This document shows positions 52,852 through 61,934 of a stretch of DNA of 64,000 nt, one piece after another (the first letter of the stretch is position 1; each line of letters begins with the position of its first letter). A program made the translations under genes and the position numbers. The notes below the pieces were generated by a model, which saw nothing but the letters and a program-made list of their open reading frames with translations, was not told the origin of the DNA and did not search any database. The DNA is from Pseudoxanthomonas sp. (GTDB lineage Bacteria > Pseudomonadota > Gammaproteobacteria > Xanthomonadales > Xanthomonadaceae). The stretch is from positions 868,001 through 932,000 of the forward strand of contig NZ_DASYGY010000009.1 of assembly GCF_035999195.1 (NCBI RefSeq), read 5' to 3'.

Positions 52852-54246
52852 TCAGCGCGCGCCGCGGCCGAACAGCACCACTTCCACCGTCTGCAACAGG
52901 ATCATCACGTCGAAGACCAGGCCGTGGTTCTTGACGTAGAAGAGATCGAACTTCAGCTTCTCTTCGGCATCCTTCACCGAGGCGCCGTACGGGTAGCGCA
53001 GTTGCGCCCACCCGGTAAGGCCCGGCTTCACGCAATGACGGACGCGGTAGTAGCGGACCTCGTCGTTGAGCATGTCGACGAACTGCGGACGTTCCGGCCG
53101 CGGGCCGACGAAGCTCATGTCGCCGCGCAGCACCGCGAACAGCTGCGGCAGTTCGTCCAGGCGCGTCTTGCGGATGAAGCGGCCCACGCGCGTCGTGCGG
53201 TCGTCGTCCTTGCTCGCCCAGACCGCGACCCCGCCCTTCTCCGCGTCCGTTCGCATGCTGCGGAACTTGGTCAGCTTGAAGTGGTTGCCGCGCTCGCCCA
53301 CGCGGATCTGGCTGTAGAGGATCGGACCGCCCGACTCCAGCCACACCGCCAGCGCGGTCAGCAGCATCAGCGGCCAGGCCATCACCAGCAGCGCGCCCGC
53401 CGCGAGCAGGTCGAAGAACCGCTTGCTGAGGCGCCGCGGCGTGGAGTAGTCGAAACCGCCGGAGAACACCAGCCACGAGGGATCGACGATGTTCAACTGC
53501 ACCATGCCGGCTTCGCGCTCGAAGAACGTCGACAGGTCGACCACGTTCACGCCCTGCTGCACGCACTGCAGCATGTCTTCCATCGGCAGGCCGCCACGGC
53601 GTTCGTCGGGCGCGATCACCAGTTCGTCGATCTGCAGTTCCTCCACCAGGTCGGCCAGCGTGCTCCGGGGCCGCAGCAGCAGATCCTCCCGCACGACGAC
53701 GGGCTGCCCGTCGACCGGCACGAAGCCGACGATCATGAAGCTGCGGCGGTCCGCCTTGCGGCGCATGCGGCTGTTGATCAGGTCCGCGTTGTTGCCTGCA
53801 CCGAGCACCAGCAGGCGCTGCTTGAGGACGTCGGTGCGGAACAGGCTGACCGACAGCATCCGCACCGCCGCGATGGCCACCGCCGAGATGGCCAGCGAGA
53901 GCGCCAGCACGCCACGGCCGATGTAGGCCTGCGGCACGAGGTAATACAGCACCACCAGCGCAATGCCGCCCAGCACGAACGACATGAGGAAGCGAAGGAA
54001 GAAGTCCATGCGGCTGTGGCGCATGTGCACCTGGTACAGGCCGAATGCCGCCATGGCGCCGGTCAGGCACAACGCCACCAGCAGCGCCCGCGCCGGCGCC
54101 TGTTCGACGAACTCCAGGCGCGTCTCCTGATCATTCAGGAAGCGCAGCCAGGCCGAGCCCAGCACGGCAAGCACGATGATCACGACTTCCAGCAGCCACA
54201 GGAAGCGGATGGCCCTGGATTTCTGGCTGGCGTTGGTGGATTTCAT
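52852..54246 (-). CDS. XrtA-type undecaprenyl-phosphate sugar-1-phosphate transferase
   Basis: A 464-residue PNPT enzyme of the WbaP/WcaJ type. Four N-terminal TM segments (about 12-110), a CoA-binding-like Rossmann domain (LLVLGAGNNADLIN...), a fifth hydrophobic segment at about 280 and the catalytic C-terminal domain with KRFFDLLAAG, KFRSMRTDAE, DELPQL and GPRPERPQFV. It starts repeat-unit synthesis by loading a sugar phosphate on undecaprenyl phosphate. It matches the initiating transferase of XrtA/PEP-CTERM EPS loci. The ATG at 54246 is preceded by CACAGGGGACG. It lies 138 bases after the PPTase gene on the same strand, with an ATGTCAC motif in between, shared with the terminal NRPS promoter. 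Confidence 0.9.
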   Translation of the reverse strand: MKSTNASQKSRAIRFLWLLEVVIIVLAVLGSAWLRFLNDQETRLEFVEQAPARALLVALCLTGAMAAFGLYQVHMRHSRMDFFLRFLMSFVLGGIALVVLYYLVPQAYIGRGVLALSLAISAVAIAAVRMLSVSLFRTDVLKQRLLVLGAGNNADLINSRMRRKADRRSFMIVGFVPVDGQPVVVREDLLLRPRSTLADLVEELQIDELVIAPDERRGGLPMEDMLQCVQQGVNVVDLSTFFEREAGMVQLNIVDPSWLVFSGGFDYSTPRRLSKRFFDLLAAGALLVMAWPLMLLTALAVWLESGGPILYSQIRVGERGNHFKLTKFRSMRTDAEKGGVAVWASKDDDRTTRVGRFIRKTRLDELPQLFAVLRGDMSFVGPRPERPQFVDMLNDEVRYYRVRHCVKPGLTGWAQLRYPYGASVKDAEEKLKFDLFYVKNHGLVFDVMILLQTVEVVLFGRGAR

Positions 54247-54351
54247 TGCGTCCCCTGTGTGTACGCCCACTCCGGCGGCTTCGCGCCCGCACGGCCTTGC
54301 CGATTCGGCGGACGGCCGCCGCCGTAGCGCCTCTCTTCACCCAAAAACGCA

Positions 54352-54368
54352 AAACGTGACATATCCGG
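54352..54368 (-). promoter_or_regulatory. Putative operator shared with 34063-34079
   Basis: On the minus strand this reads CCGGATATGTCACGTTT, 106 bases upstream of the sugar transferase start. Fourteen of 17 bases match the site upstream of the terminal NRPS gene, in the same orientation. Both are followed by a GC-containing TTT(T)GC stretch. Regulator unknown. Confidence 0.4.
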
Positions 54369-54384
54369 ACACGGCGCTTGCGTG

Positions 54385-55119
54385 CTAACGCAGGTCGCCT
54401 GCACCGACCGGCCCCACCCGGCCGGCGGCGCATGCGATGTCGGGCCTGCGCGACACGGCGCACACGACATCGGGCCCCAGATCCAGCAGGTCGGTGCGTA
54501 CCTGCACGGACTGACCGGGATGCAGGCACGTCGGCATCCCCTCGGGCAAGGCGAAGGTATCCATTTCCCGCGCAAGCCCGACGCCGGCCGCCTTGAGAAA
54601 CGCCTCCTTGCGCACCCACAGGTCGAGCAGCGCAGCACCCCGCCCGGCATCGCGACGACCCGCGACAGACGTCCGCTCATCCCCATGGCAAATCCGTTCG
54701 GCAATGTCGGCCATGGTCCCGACGCGGTGGACGGGCTCGATGTCGACGCCGATGGGGCCGTGCAGGGTCACCGCCACCGCGACGTGCCCGTCGGCGTGAC
54801 TCAGGCTGGTGACTGCCTCCAGACCCGCGAGTACCGGGCGCCCCCGCGCATCACGCCCGAGAGGAACGTGCGCCGGTGCCATCCGCAGGGCCTGCGCGAG
54901 CAACAGACGATGCAGCGCGTACGCGAGCGCCATGCGGTGCCGATCCCGCTCCCGTCGTTGACGTCGCACGCGTTCGTGTTCCCGCGCATCGAGGAGGTCG
55001 AGCGCATCGCTCGTCCAGGCCGACCAGTCATCCAGCGCGAACACCACCACCAGCGCATGCTGCCGGAGCACGTGTTCAAAGGACGCGCCGCCCAGCCCGC
55101 GCGGAAACGCGGACACCAT
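54385..55119 (-). CDS. Sfp-type 4'-phosphopantetheinyl transferase
   Basis: A 244-residue pseudodimeric PPTase. The Mg-binding motif GVDIEPV and the C-terminal WVRKEAFLKA (W-x2-KEA-x2-K) are the Sfp/EntD signature. It transfers phosphopantetheine from CoA to the Ser of PCP and ACP domains, so it is the expected activator of the five carrier domains encoded between 30 and 52 kb. The ATG at 55119 has GAGGG seven bases upstream; an earlier ATG at 55176 has none. It stands between the tRNA-Arg terminator and the sugar transferase gene, at the edge of the biosynthetic region. Confidence 0.88.
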   Translation of the reverse strand: MVSAFPRGLGGASFEHVLRQHALVVVFALDDWSAWTSDALDLLDAREHERVRRQRRERDRHRMALAYALHRLLLAQALRMAPAHVPLGRDARGRPVLAGLEAVTSLSHADGHVAVAVTLHGPIGVDIEPVHRVGTMADIAERICHGDERTSVAGRRDAGRGAALLDLWVRKEAFLKAAGVGLAREMDTFALPEGMPTCLHPGQSVQVRTDLLDLGPDVVCAVSRRPDIACAAGRVGPVGAGDLR

Positions 55120-55277
55120 GGGTACCCTCGACGGACACCGGATGTCATCAGGAAGTTGGGCAGCGATGAGCGACATGCCGGATCACGAGCGCCAACGGGG
55201 CGCGTTGTCTTCCTCACGCATGCCGCGACGGAAACAGGTCACCTGCAGGATTCCGGACCCCGATGCGGACGCAGAAA

Positions 55278-55313
55278 CGCAAAGAGCCAGCGGATGGCCG
55301 CTGGCTCTTTGCG
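55278..55313 (-). terminator. Terminator after tRNA-Arg
   Basis: Perfect 16-bp stem CGCAAAGAGCCAGCGG (55278-55293) / CCGCTGGCTCTTTGCG (55298-55313), loop ATGG, beginning eight bases downstream of the tRNA 3' end on the minus strand and followed by TTTC. It insulates tRNA transcription from the biosynthetic genes. Confidence 0.85.
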
Positions 55314-55320
55314 TTGTAAA

Positions 55321-55397
55321 TGGCGCGCCCGGAGAGATTCGAACTCCCGACCGCCTGGTTCGTAGCCAGGTACTCTATCCAGCTGAGCTACGGGCGC
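55321..55397 (-). tRNA. tRNA-Arg (anticodon ACG)
   Basis: Minus-strand 77-nt cloverleaf. Acceptor GCGCCCG/CGGGCGC with discriminator G and encoded CCA, D-arm AGCTCAGCTGGATAGAGT, anticodon loop CTACGAA (ACG), T-loop GTTCGAATC. ACG is expected to be edited to ICG. Its place next to tRNA-Ser and csrA matches the gammaproteobacterial serV-argV order. Confidence 0.96.
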
Positions 55398-55584
55398 GTG
55401 AGGAGCGGAATTATGCGTGAAGCGTTTTCCGCCCGTCAATCTTTTTTCTACTTCTTCTGCCTGCGATGGCGTTCCGGCGAAACGCTTTCGAAGACCACGG
55501 CATGCACGGAACATTCGTTGCGATGCCGATACCGCGTACCCGCATGCAAGCCCCTGAAGCAAGCTTGGAATGCAGGCGCCAAAC

Positions 55585-55677
55585 TGGCGGAGTGAGAGGG
55601 ATTCGAACCCTCGATAAGGCTTTTGACCCTATACTCCCTTAGCAGGGGAGCCCCTTCAGCCGCTCGGGCATCACTCC
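55585..55677 (-). tRNA. tRNA-Ser (anticodon GCU)
   Basis: Minus-strand 93-nt class II tRNA. Acceptor GGAGTGA/TCACTCC, discriminator G, encoded CCA, anticodon loop CTGCTAA (GCT), long variable arm (AGTATAGGGTCAAAAGCCTTAT) and T-loop GTTCGAATC. It decodes AGC and AGU and lies downstream of csrA. Confidence 0.96.
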
Positions 55678-55751
55678 GGTTTGACGCACGTTGCAGGCAA
55701 GCTGCAGCGGCCGCATAGGATAGCGGCTCACCGCGCAGGCGGCAAACAAAA

Positions 55752-55961
55752 TCACTCGGACGTGATGTTCTCCGACGGGGACGGCGATGAAATTTCTTCG
55801 CCGCGCTGGATGCGCTGGTAGATTTCTTCGCGATGCACCGCCACGTCCTTGGGCGCGGTGATGCCGATGCGAACCTGGTTGCCTTTGACGCCGAGCACGG
55901 TCACCGTGACCGAATCGCCGATCATCAGGGTTTCGCCGACACGGCGGGTCAAGATCAACAT
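55752..55961 (-). CDS. csrA: Carbon storage regulator CsrA
   Basis: A 69-residue RNA-binding dimer. The N-terminal strand MLILTRRVGETLMIGD and the C-terminal VHREEIYQRI contain the conserved Arg and Val residues (L4, R6, R44-type) that bind GGA-containing hairpins. CsrA represses or activates translation globally, including EPS, motility and secondary-metabolite genes, so it could well act on the adjacent biosynthetic transcripts. It is placed between alaS and tRNA-Ser as in most gammaproteobacteria. Confidence 0.97.
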   Translation of the reverse strand: MLILTRRVGETLMIGDSVTVTVLGVKGNQVRIGITAPKDVAVHREEIYQRIQRGEEISSPSPSENITSE

Positions 55962-56112
55962 GTTTCTTCTCCGTAATCCGGCAAAGGATAGTGCCGGGGG
56001 CGCGCGGGCTCCGTGAAAATGAGCCGTCGGCTTCCTGGTACATTCATGAACTTAAAGCATGGTAGCGGCCGGGGGCATGCGGCCGCAAGCACCGATTGGT
56101 CGAACGGCAGAC

Positions 56113-58764
56113 CTAGCCCAGACGCTGCCGGACCCACCCCGTGACACCCTGCAAGGCCGTCGCAAGGGCGGGCCCGTCCTCACCACCACCCTGGGCGAGG
56201 TCCGGGCGACCACCGCCCTTGCCGCCAATCTGACCGGCAATATGTGAGATCAGTTCCCCCGCCTTGACCCGCCCGGTTGCGGCGCCGTTCACCCCGGCCA
56301 CGAGCGCCGCCTTTCCATCGGCGGTCCCTGCCAGGACGATCACCGCATCACCGAGCTGCTGCTTCAGGCGGTCCACCGCCTCGCGGAGGGCCTTGGCGTC
56401 GAAGCCTTCCAGTCGCGCGGCGAGCACCCGCAGGCCGCCGACATCCACGGCGGCGCCACCCAGATCGGAGGTGGCGCTGGACGCCGCCTTGGCCTTCAGT
56501 GACTCCAGTTCGCGCTCGAGTTTCTTCTGACGGTCGGCCAACGCCCGGATCTTCTCGACCACCTCGCCGGTGTTGCCGCCCAGCAGGTCGGCAGCCTCGG
56601 ACAGGCGGCGCTCTTCGTCCGCCACGTAGTCCAGCGCGCCCTGCCCCGTCACCGCTTCGATGCGCCTCACGCCGGCCGACACGCCACTCTCACCGATCAG
56701 CTTGAACAGGCCGATGTCGCCGGTGCGGGCCACATGGGTGCCGCCGCAGAGCTCGGTGGAGTAGTCGCCCATCTTCAGTACGCGGACGTTCTCGCCGTAC
56801 TTCTCGCCGAACAGCGCCATGGCGCCGAAATCCAGGGCTTCCTGCATGCCCATGTGATGCACTTCGGCGGCGCTGTTGGCACGGATCTGCGCATTGACGC
56901 GACGTTCCACTTCGGCCAGTTCCACGGCCGTCATCGGCTGGAAATGGGAGAAGTCGAAACGCAACCGGTCGGGCGCGACCAGCGAACCCTTCTGCTGGAC
57001 ATGGGTGCCCAGCACCTCACGCAACGCCGCGTGCAACAGATGGGTGGCGGAATGGTTGAGGATGGTGCTGGCCCGACGCGCCGCATCCACCGAAGCCACC
57101 ACGTGATCGCCAAGCTTCAACATGCCCTTGGCGACACGGCCGGCGTGGCCGTGGAACTGGCCGGCGAACTTGAGCGTATCCGCCACGTCGAATTCCACAC
57201 CCTGCTCGGCCAGCACGCCGGTATCGCCGACCTGGCCGCCGGATTCGGCATAGAACGGCGTACGGTCGAGGATGACGACCGCCTCGTCGCCGGCTTGCAC
57301 CGACGGCACCGGACGACCGTCCTTCAGCAGCGCCACCACCTGCAGACCACCGGCATCGAGCTGGTCGTAACCGAGGAACACGGTCGGCGACAGCTGCGCC
57401 ACCAGGTCGGCGGGCAGCCCCGTGCTGGAGGTGAACTTGCCGGCGGCACGCGCGGTCTCGCGCTGCTGCTCCATCGCGGCATCGAAACCCGCCATGTCCA
57501 CCGTCAGCCCGCGCTCGCGCGCGATGTCGGCGGTCAGGTCGACCGGGAAGCCGTAGGTGTCGTACAGCCGGAACGCGTCGGCACCCGGGATCACGCCATC
57601 GGCCACGCGCGAGGCGACGTCGTCGAAGATGCGCATGCCCGAATCCAGCGTTTCGGCGAACCGTTCTTCCTCGGCCTTGAGCGCCCGCTCGACCAGTTCG
57701 CGGGCGGCGGGCAGTTCCGGATACGCATCGCCCATCAACTCGCACAGGGTTCCGACCATCTGGTGGAAGAACGGGCGGCGGACGCCCAGCATCCAGCCGT
57801 GGCGCAGCGCGCGGCGGATGATCCGGCGCAGCACGTAGCCCCTGCCCTCGTTGGACGGCAGGACGCCGTCGACGATCAGGAAGCTGCAGGCGCGGATGTG
57901 GTCGGCGATGACGCGCAGCGACTTGTTCTCAAGGTCGGCCGTCCCGGTCAGCTCGGCCGCCTTGCGGATCAGCCCCTGGAACAGGTCGATCTCGTAGTTG
58001 GTGTGGACGTGCTGCAGGACCGCCGCCAGCCGCTCCAGGCCCATGCCGGTATCGACGCACGGCGCCGGCAGCGGCACCAGCGTACCGTCGGGCTGGCGAT
58101 CGAACTGCATGAAGACGTTGTTCCAGATCTCGATGTAGCGATCGCCGTCCTCCTCGGGCGAACCGGGCGGACCGCCGGCGATATGCTCACCGTGGTCGTA
58201 GAAGATCTCGGTGCAGGGACCGCAGGGGCCGGTATCGGCCATCTGCCAGAAGTTGTCCGACGCGTACGGCGCACCCTTGTTGTCGCCGATGCGGACGATG
58301 CGTTCGGCGGGCAGGCCGATCATCTTGTTCCACAGGTCGTAGGACTCGTCGTCGGTGTGGTAGACGGTGACCAGCAGCCGCTCCGGTGCCAGTCCCCACA
58401 CCTCAGTGAGCAATTCCCACGACCACGCGATGGCCTCTTTCTTGAAATAGTCGCCGAAGGACCAGTTGCCCAGCATTTCGAAGAACGTATGGTGGCGCGC
58501 CGTGTAGCCCACCGAATCCAGGTCGTTGTGCTTGCCGCCCGCGCGCAGACAGCGCTGAACGTCGGCCGCGCGCACGTAACTGCGCTTCTCGGCACCCAGG
58601 AACACGTCCTTGAACTGCACCATGCCGGAGTTGGTGAACAACAGCGTGGGGTCGTTGCCGGGCACCAGTGAGGCGGACGGCACGATCGTATGGCCCTTGC
58701 CGGCGAAAAAATCGAGAAAATCCTGGCGGATCTGACGGGTGCTGAGGGTCTTGGGAGTGGTCAT
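56113..58764 (-). CDS. alaS: Alanyl-tRNA synthetase
   Basis: An 883-residue class IIc synthetase. The catalytic core starts at TRQIRQDFLDFFAGKGH, and motif 3 and the ATP region include DTGMGLERLAAVLQ. The editing domain has the zinc-type motif NHSATHLLHAAL (HxxxH) and CGGTH. The C-terminal DHHA1 domain ends at TGWVRQRLG. It charges tRNA-Ala and deacylates Ser- and Gly-tRNA-Ala. The ATG at 58764 is set by the family N-terminus; a longer frame upstream overlaps recX and is not homologous. Confidence 0.97.
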   Translation of the reverse strand: MTTPKTLSTRQIRQDFLDFFAGKGHTIVPSASLVPGNDPTLLFTNSGMVQFKDVFLGAEKRSYVRAADVQRCLRAGGKHNDLDSVGYTARHHTFFEMLGNWSFGDYFKKEAIAWSWELLTEVWGLAPERLLVTVYHTDDESYDLWNKMIGLPAERIVRIGDNKGAPYASDNFWQMADTGPCGPCTEIFYDHGEHIAGGPPGSPEEDGDRYIEIWNNVFMQFDRQPDGTLVPLPAPCVDTGMGLERLAAVLQHVHTNYEIDLFQGLIRKAAELTGTADLENKSLRVIADHIRACSFLIVDGVLPSNEGRGYVLRRIIRRALRHGWMLGVRRPFFHQMVGTLCELMGDAYPELPAARELVERALKAEEERFAETLDSGMRIFDDVASRVADGVIPGADAFRLYDTYGFPVDLTADIARERGLTVDMAGFDAAMEQQRETARAAGKFTSSTGLPADLVAQLSPTVFLGYDQLDAGGLQVVALLKDGRPVPSVQAGDEAVVILDRTPFYAESGGQVGDTGVLAEQGVEFDVADTLKFAGQFHGHAGRVAKGMLKLGDHVVASVDAARRASTILNHSATHLLHAALREVLGTHVQQKGSLVAPDRLRFDFSHFQPMTAVELAEVERRVNAQIRANSAAEVHHMGMQEALDFGAMALFGEKYGENVRVLKMGDYSTELCGGTHVARTGDIGLFKLIGESGVSAGVRRIEAVTGQGALDYVADEERRLSEAADLLGGNTGEVVEKIRALADRQKKLERELESLKAKAASSATSDLGGAAVDVGGLRVLAARLEGFDAKALREAVDRLKQQLGDAVIVLAGTADGKAALVAGVNGAATGRVKAGELISHIAGQIGGKGGGRPDLAQGGGEDGPALATALQGVTGWVRQRLG

Positions 58765-58855
58765 CTGGCAGGCATTGGCTGGAAGGCGCCTCATTGCGCC
58801 GCGCCATCCAGTACATGCGGACGCGGCCGGGGAAGCAACCCAATGCGCTAGATTA

Positions 58856-59371
58856 TCAGGCCGACCCGTCCCAGTCCTCCGGCTCGAGCTGGCTGGCGGC
58901 ACGGACTGCAGCGGCATCGAAGCCTCGCCGGATGAGGAAATCCGCGATCTTGCGCGCCTGTGCCGGCTCGATCCGGCGGACTGGACCGAAACGACGGCGG
59001 ACGAGGTCGCACGCCGTTTCGGTCCAGTCGCCATCGAAGGTGGCCATGGCCGCTGCCACCGCCTCGCGATCCAGCCCATGGGTGGACAACTCGGCCCTGA
59101 TACGCAGCGGTCCATAGCCACCCGAGACCCGGCTGCGCACCAGGGCTTCGGCAAAGCGCGTGTCGCTCTGCCAGCCCTCATCCGCCAACCGGTCCACGGC
59201 CGATCGCACATCGGCCGCCTCCACACCCCGGGCGCCCAGCTTCCGGGACAGTTCCTTGCGGGAATGCTCCCGCCGGGTCAGCAGACCCAGCGCGCGTTGC
59301 ACCGGGGTCTGTTCGACGGGCTTGCGACGGCGTCCCGCCCGTGCCCCTGCCTGCCCTTCTTCCGTCGACAT
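58856..59371 (-). CDS. recX: RecA regulator RecX
   Basis: A 171-residue helical protein with three RecX tandem repeats. The first has RALGLLTRREHSRKELSRKL, then VDRLADEGWQSDTRFAEALVRSRVSGGYGPLRIRAEL and a third repeat to about 155. RecX caps and shortens RecA filaments and lowers ATPase and coprotease activity. It begins 17 bases after recA on the same strand, so it is probably co-transcribed and SOS-regulated with it. The ATG at 59371 (MSTEEG) is chosen for position; the basic N-terminal tail is non-conserved. Confidence 0.93.
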   Translation of the reverse strand: MSTEEGQAGARAGRRRKPVEQTPVQRALGLLTRREHSRKELSRKLGARGVEAADVRSAVDRLADEGWQSDTRFAEALVRSRVSGGYGPLRIRAELSTHGLDREAVAAAMATFDGDWTETACDLVRRRFGPVRRIEPAQARKIADFLIRRGFDAAAVRAASQLEPEDWDGSA

Positions 59372-59388
59372 CCCGCGCCGATCCGGTC

Positions 59389-60423
<1,035 letters not shown>

Positions 60424-60510
60424 CGTCGTGGTCCTCATCAAGGTGGTCAGGTGCGATCAGTGTGGGGGGCGCCCATCGCACAGGCTGCGACGGAGGGCGT
60501 AGGCGTGAAA

Positions 60511-60529
60511 TTAGTCGTCGATGCGACCC
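60511..60529. promoter_or_regulatory. Possible degenerate LexA box upstream of recA
   Basis: TTAGTCGTCGATGCGACCC partly matches the xanthomonad LexA palindrome, with the left half TTAGTnGT intact and GTCG/CGAC symmetry. It is about 90 bases upstream of the recA start. The match is weak on the right side, so this is tentative. Confidence 0.35.
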
Positions 60530-60601
60530 ACAGGAGTCGGCCAGTGACGCGCGCGGGCATCGGAAAACGCCGCCCGGGCACGTCGGATACCCTCGCCGGC
60601 C

Positions 60602-61243
60602 TCACCGGTTAGGCCTCACCAGCCCGCAGTACAGGCCCTCGATGGCGAAATCCTGGTCGGGCAGCACGTCGATGGGGGCGTAGTCGGGGTTGCGCGGCAG
60701 CAGGCGGATGCGGTCCTTGCCGATCTTCAGCAGCTTGACGGTGATGGCGTCGTCCACCCGGGCCACCACGATCTGCCCGGAACGGGCGTCGCGCGTGCGG
60801 TGCACGCCGATCAGGTCGCCGTCGAAGATGCCTTCGTCGCGCATCGAGTCGCCCTTCACCTTGAGCAGGTAGTCCGGGGCAGGCGCGAAGAAGGCGCGGT
60901 CGAGCAGTACATAGTCGTGGTGGCCCGCGTCGGCGCCGATCGGCGCGCCCGCTGCCACCTGGCCCAGCACGGGCACGCGCAACCCGTCGTCGTTGGCGGA
61001 CGGGAACGCCAGGTCGGGCTGCGCGGACGGCGGCGCCTTCAGCAGGCGGATGCCGCGGGCACGGCCGGGGACGCGTTCGATGACGCCCGCCTGCTCCAGG
61101 GCCTCCAGATGGTATTGCGCGGCACGGACGCCCTTGAAGCCGAAGGCCTTGGCGATTTCCGCCTGGGACGGCGGCATGCCCTCGGCTTCGAGCCGCTCGG
61201 CGATCAGGGCGAGGATGGCGTGCTGGGTATCGGTCAGGTCCAT
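60602..61243 (-). CDS. lexA: SOS repressor LexA
   Basis: A 213-residue repressor. The N-terminal winged helix (1-65, PSQAEIAKAFGFKGVRAAQYHLEAL) binds DNA. The cleavage site Ala-Gly is in GQVAAGAPIG (about 96), Ser is in GDSMRDEG (about 134) and Lys in ITVKLLKI (about 171). It represses SOS genes until RecA triggers self-cleavage. The start codon is only two bases from a perfect LexA palindrome on its 5' side, so translation has no room for a normal SD. The insertion of residues in the wing is typical of xanthomonad LexA1. Confidence 0.96.
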   Translation of the reverse strand: MDLTDTQHAILALIAERLEAEGMPPSQAEIAKAFGFKGVRAAQYHLEALEQAGVIERVPGRARGIRLLKAPPSAQPDLAFPSANDDGLRVPVLGQVAAGAPIGADAGHHDYVLLDRAFFAPAPDYLLKVKGDSMRDEGIFDGDLIGVHRTRDARSGQIVVARVDDAITVKLLKIGKDRIRLLPRNPDYAPIDVLPDQDFAIEGLYCGLVRPNR

Positions 61244-61245
61244 GG

Positions 61246-61264
61246 TTAGTAGTAATACTACTAA
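61246..61264. promoter_or_regulatory. LexA box (xanthomonad type) at lexA
   Basis: The 19-base perfect palindrome TTAGTAGTAATACTACTAA is identical to the LexA operator described for Xanthomonas lexA genes. It ends two bases before the lexA start codon, so bound LexA would cover the transcription or translation start and give tight autoregulation. Confidence 0.92.
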
Positions 61265-61317
61265 CCCGGCCGACTGGCAACCATCCTGAGCGAATCAGTT
61301 GCCGCGGGGCCCTGGCG

Positions 61318-61809
61318 TCAGAGGTGCTCCAGCCCCTTCAGCGCATGCTCGACTGTCTGCCGGCGTACCGCATCGCGGTCGCCGCCGAACTGGAAGACCT
61401 CCGCCCGTGCATAGCCGCCGCGCCGCTTCCAGCCGATCCAGACCGTTCCCACCGGTTTGTCGGGACTGCCGCCCCCGGGGCCGGCGATGCCGGTGACCGC
61501 CACGGCCAGGCTGGCGCCGGAGTTCACCAGCGCGCCCGATACCATTTCGATCACCGTCTCCCGACTGACGGCACCATGCGTCTCCAGCGTCTGCGGACGC
61601 ACGCCCAACAGCGCCTGCTTGGCCTCGTAGCTGTAGGCCACCATGCCGCTGTCGAACCAGTCCGACGATCCGGCGATGTCGGTGACGCATTTGGCGATCC
61701 AGCCCCCGGTGCAGCTCTCCGCCGTGACCAGATGGTCGCGCGCGTGCCGCAAGCGTTCGCCGACCTGCCGGGCCAGGATCTGCAGCGTTTCGTCGTCGGG
61801 CACGGACAT
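61318..61809 (-). CDS. CinA-C family nicotinamide-nucleotide amidase
   Basis: A 163-residue stand-alone CinA C-terminal domain (PncC type). Motifs: TAESCTGGWIAKCVTDIAGSSDWF (nucleophile Ser in AESCTGG) and VAVTGIAGPGGGSPDKPVGTVW. It deamidates NMN to NaMN in the pyridine-nucleotide cycle. It lies just upstream of lexA-recA, a common gammaproteobacterial position (ygaD-recA). The second of two adjacent ATG codons (61809) is used because it leaves GGAA at better spacing. Confidence 0.9.
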   Translation of the reverse strand: MSVPDDETLQILARQVGERLRHARDHLVTAESCTGGWIAKCVTDIAGSSDWFDSGMVAYSYEAKQALLGVRPQTLETHGAVSRETVIEMVSGALVNSGASLAVAVTGIAGPGGGSPDKPVGTVWIGWKRRGGYARAEVFQFGGDRDAVRRQTVEHALKGLEHL

Positions 61810-61880
61810 CATCGGTTCCGGAAGGGAGGCGTGCGTGTTGTAGCCGATTTGTCTGGCGCTGTCGCCCTGCCCGGCGCCGC

Positions 61881-61913
61881 AACGAAAACGGCCCGCCTCG
61901 GGGGCGGGCCGTT
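61881..61913 (-). terminator. Intrinsic terminator after TonB receptor gene
   Basis: Perfect 11-bp stem AACGGCCCGCC (61887-61897) / GGCGGGCCGTT (61903-61913). On the minus strand it is followed by a T-rich TTTTCGTT, fitting termination of the receptor gene before the CinA gene. Confidence 0.85.
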
Positions 61914-61934
61914 CGCGACGACGTGCGGCAGCGA

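Noticed and set aside
55321..55397. Attachment-site duplication of the tRNA-Arg 3' end at the left border of the EPS block
   Set aside because: No second copy of the tRNA 3' sequence was seen around 9-11 kb, and there is no integrase gene.
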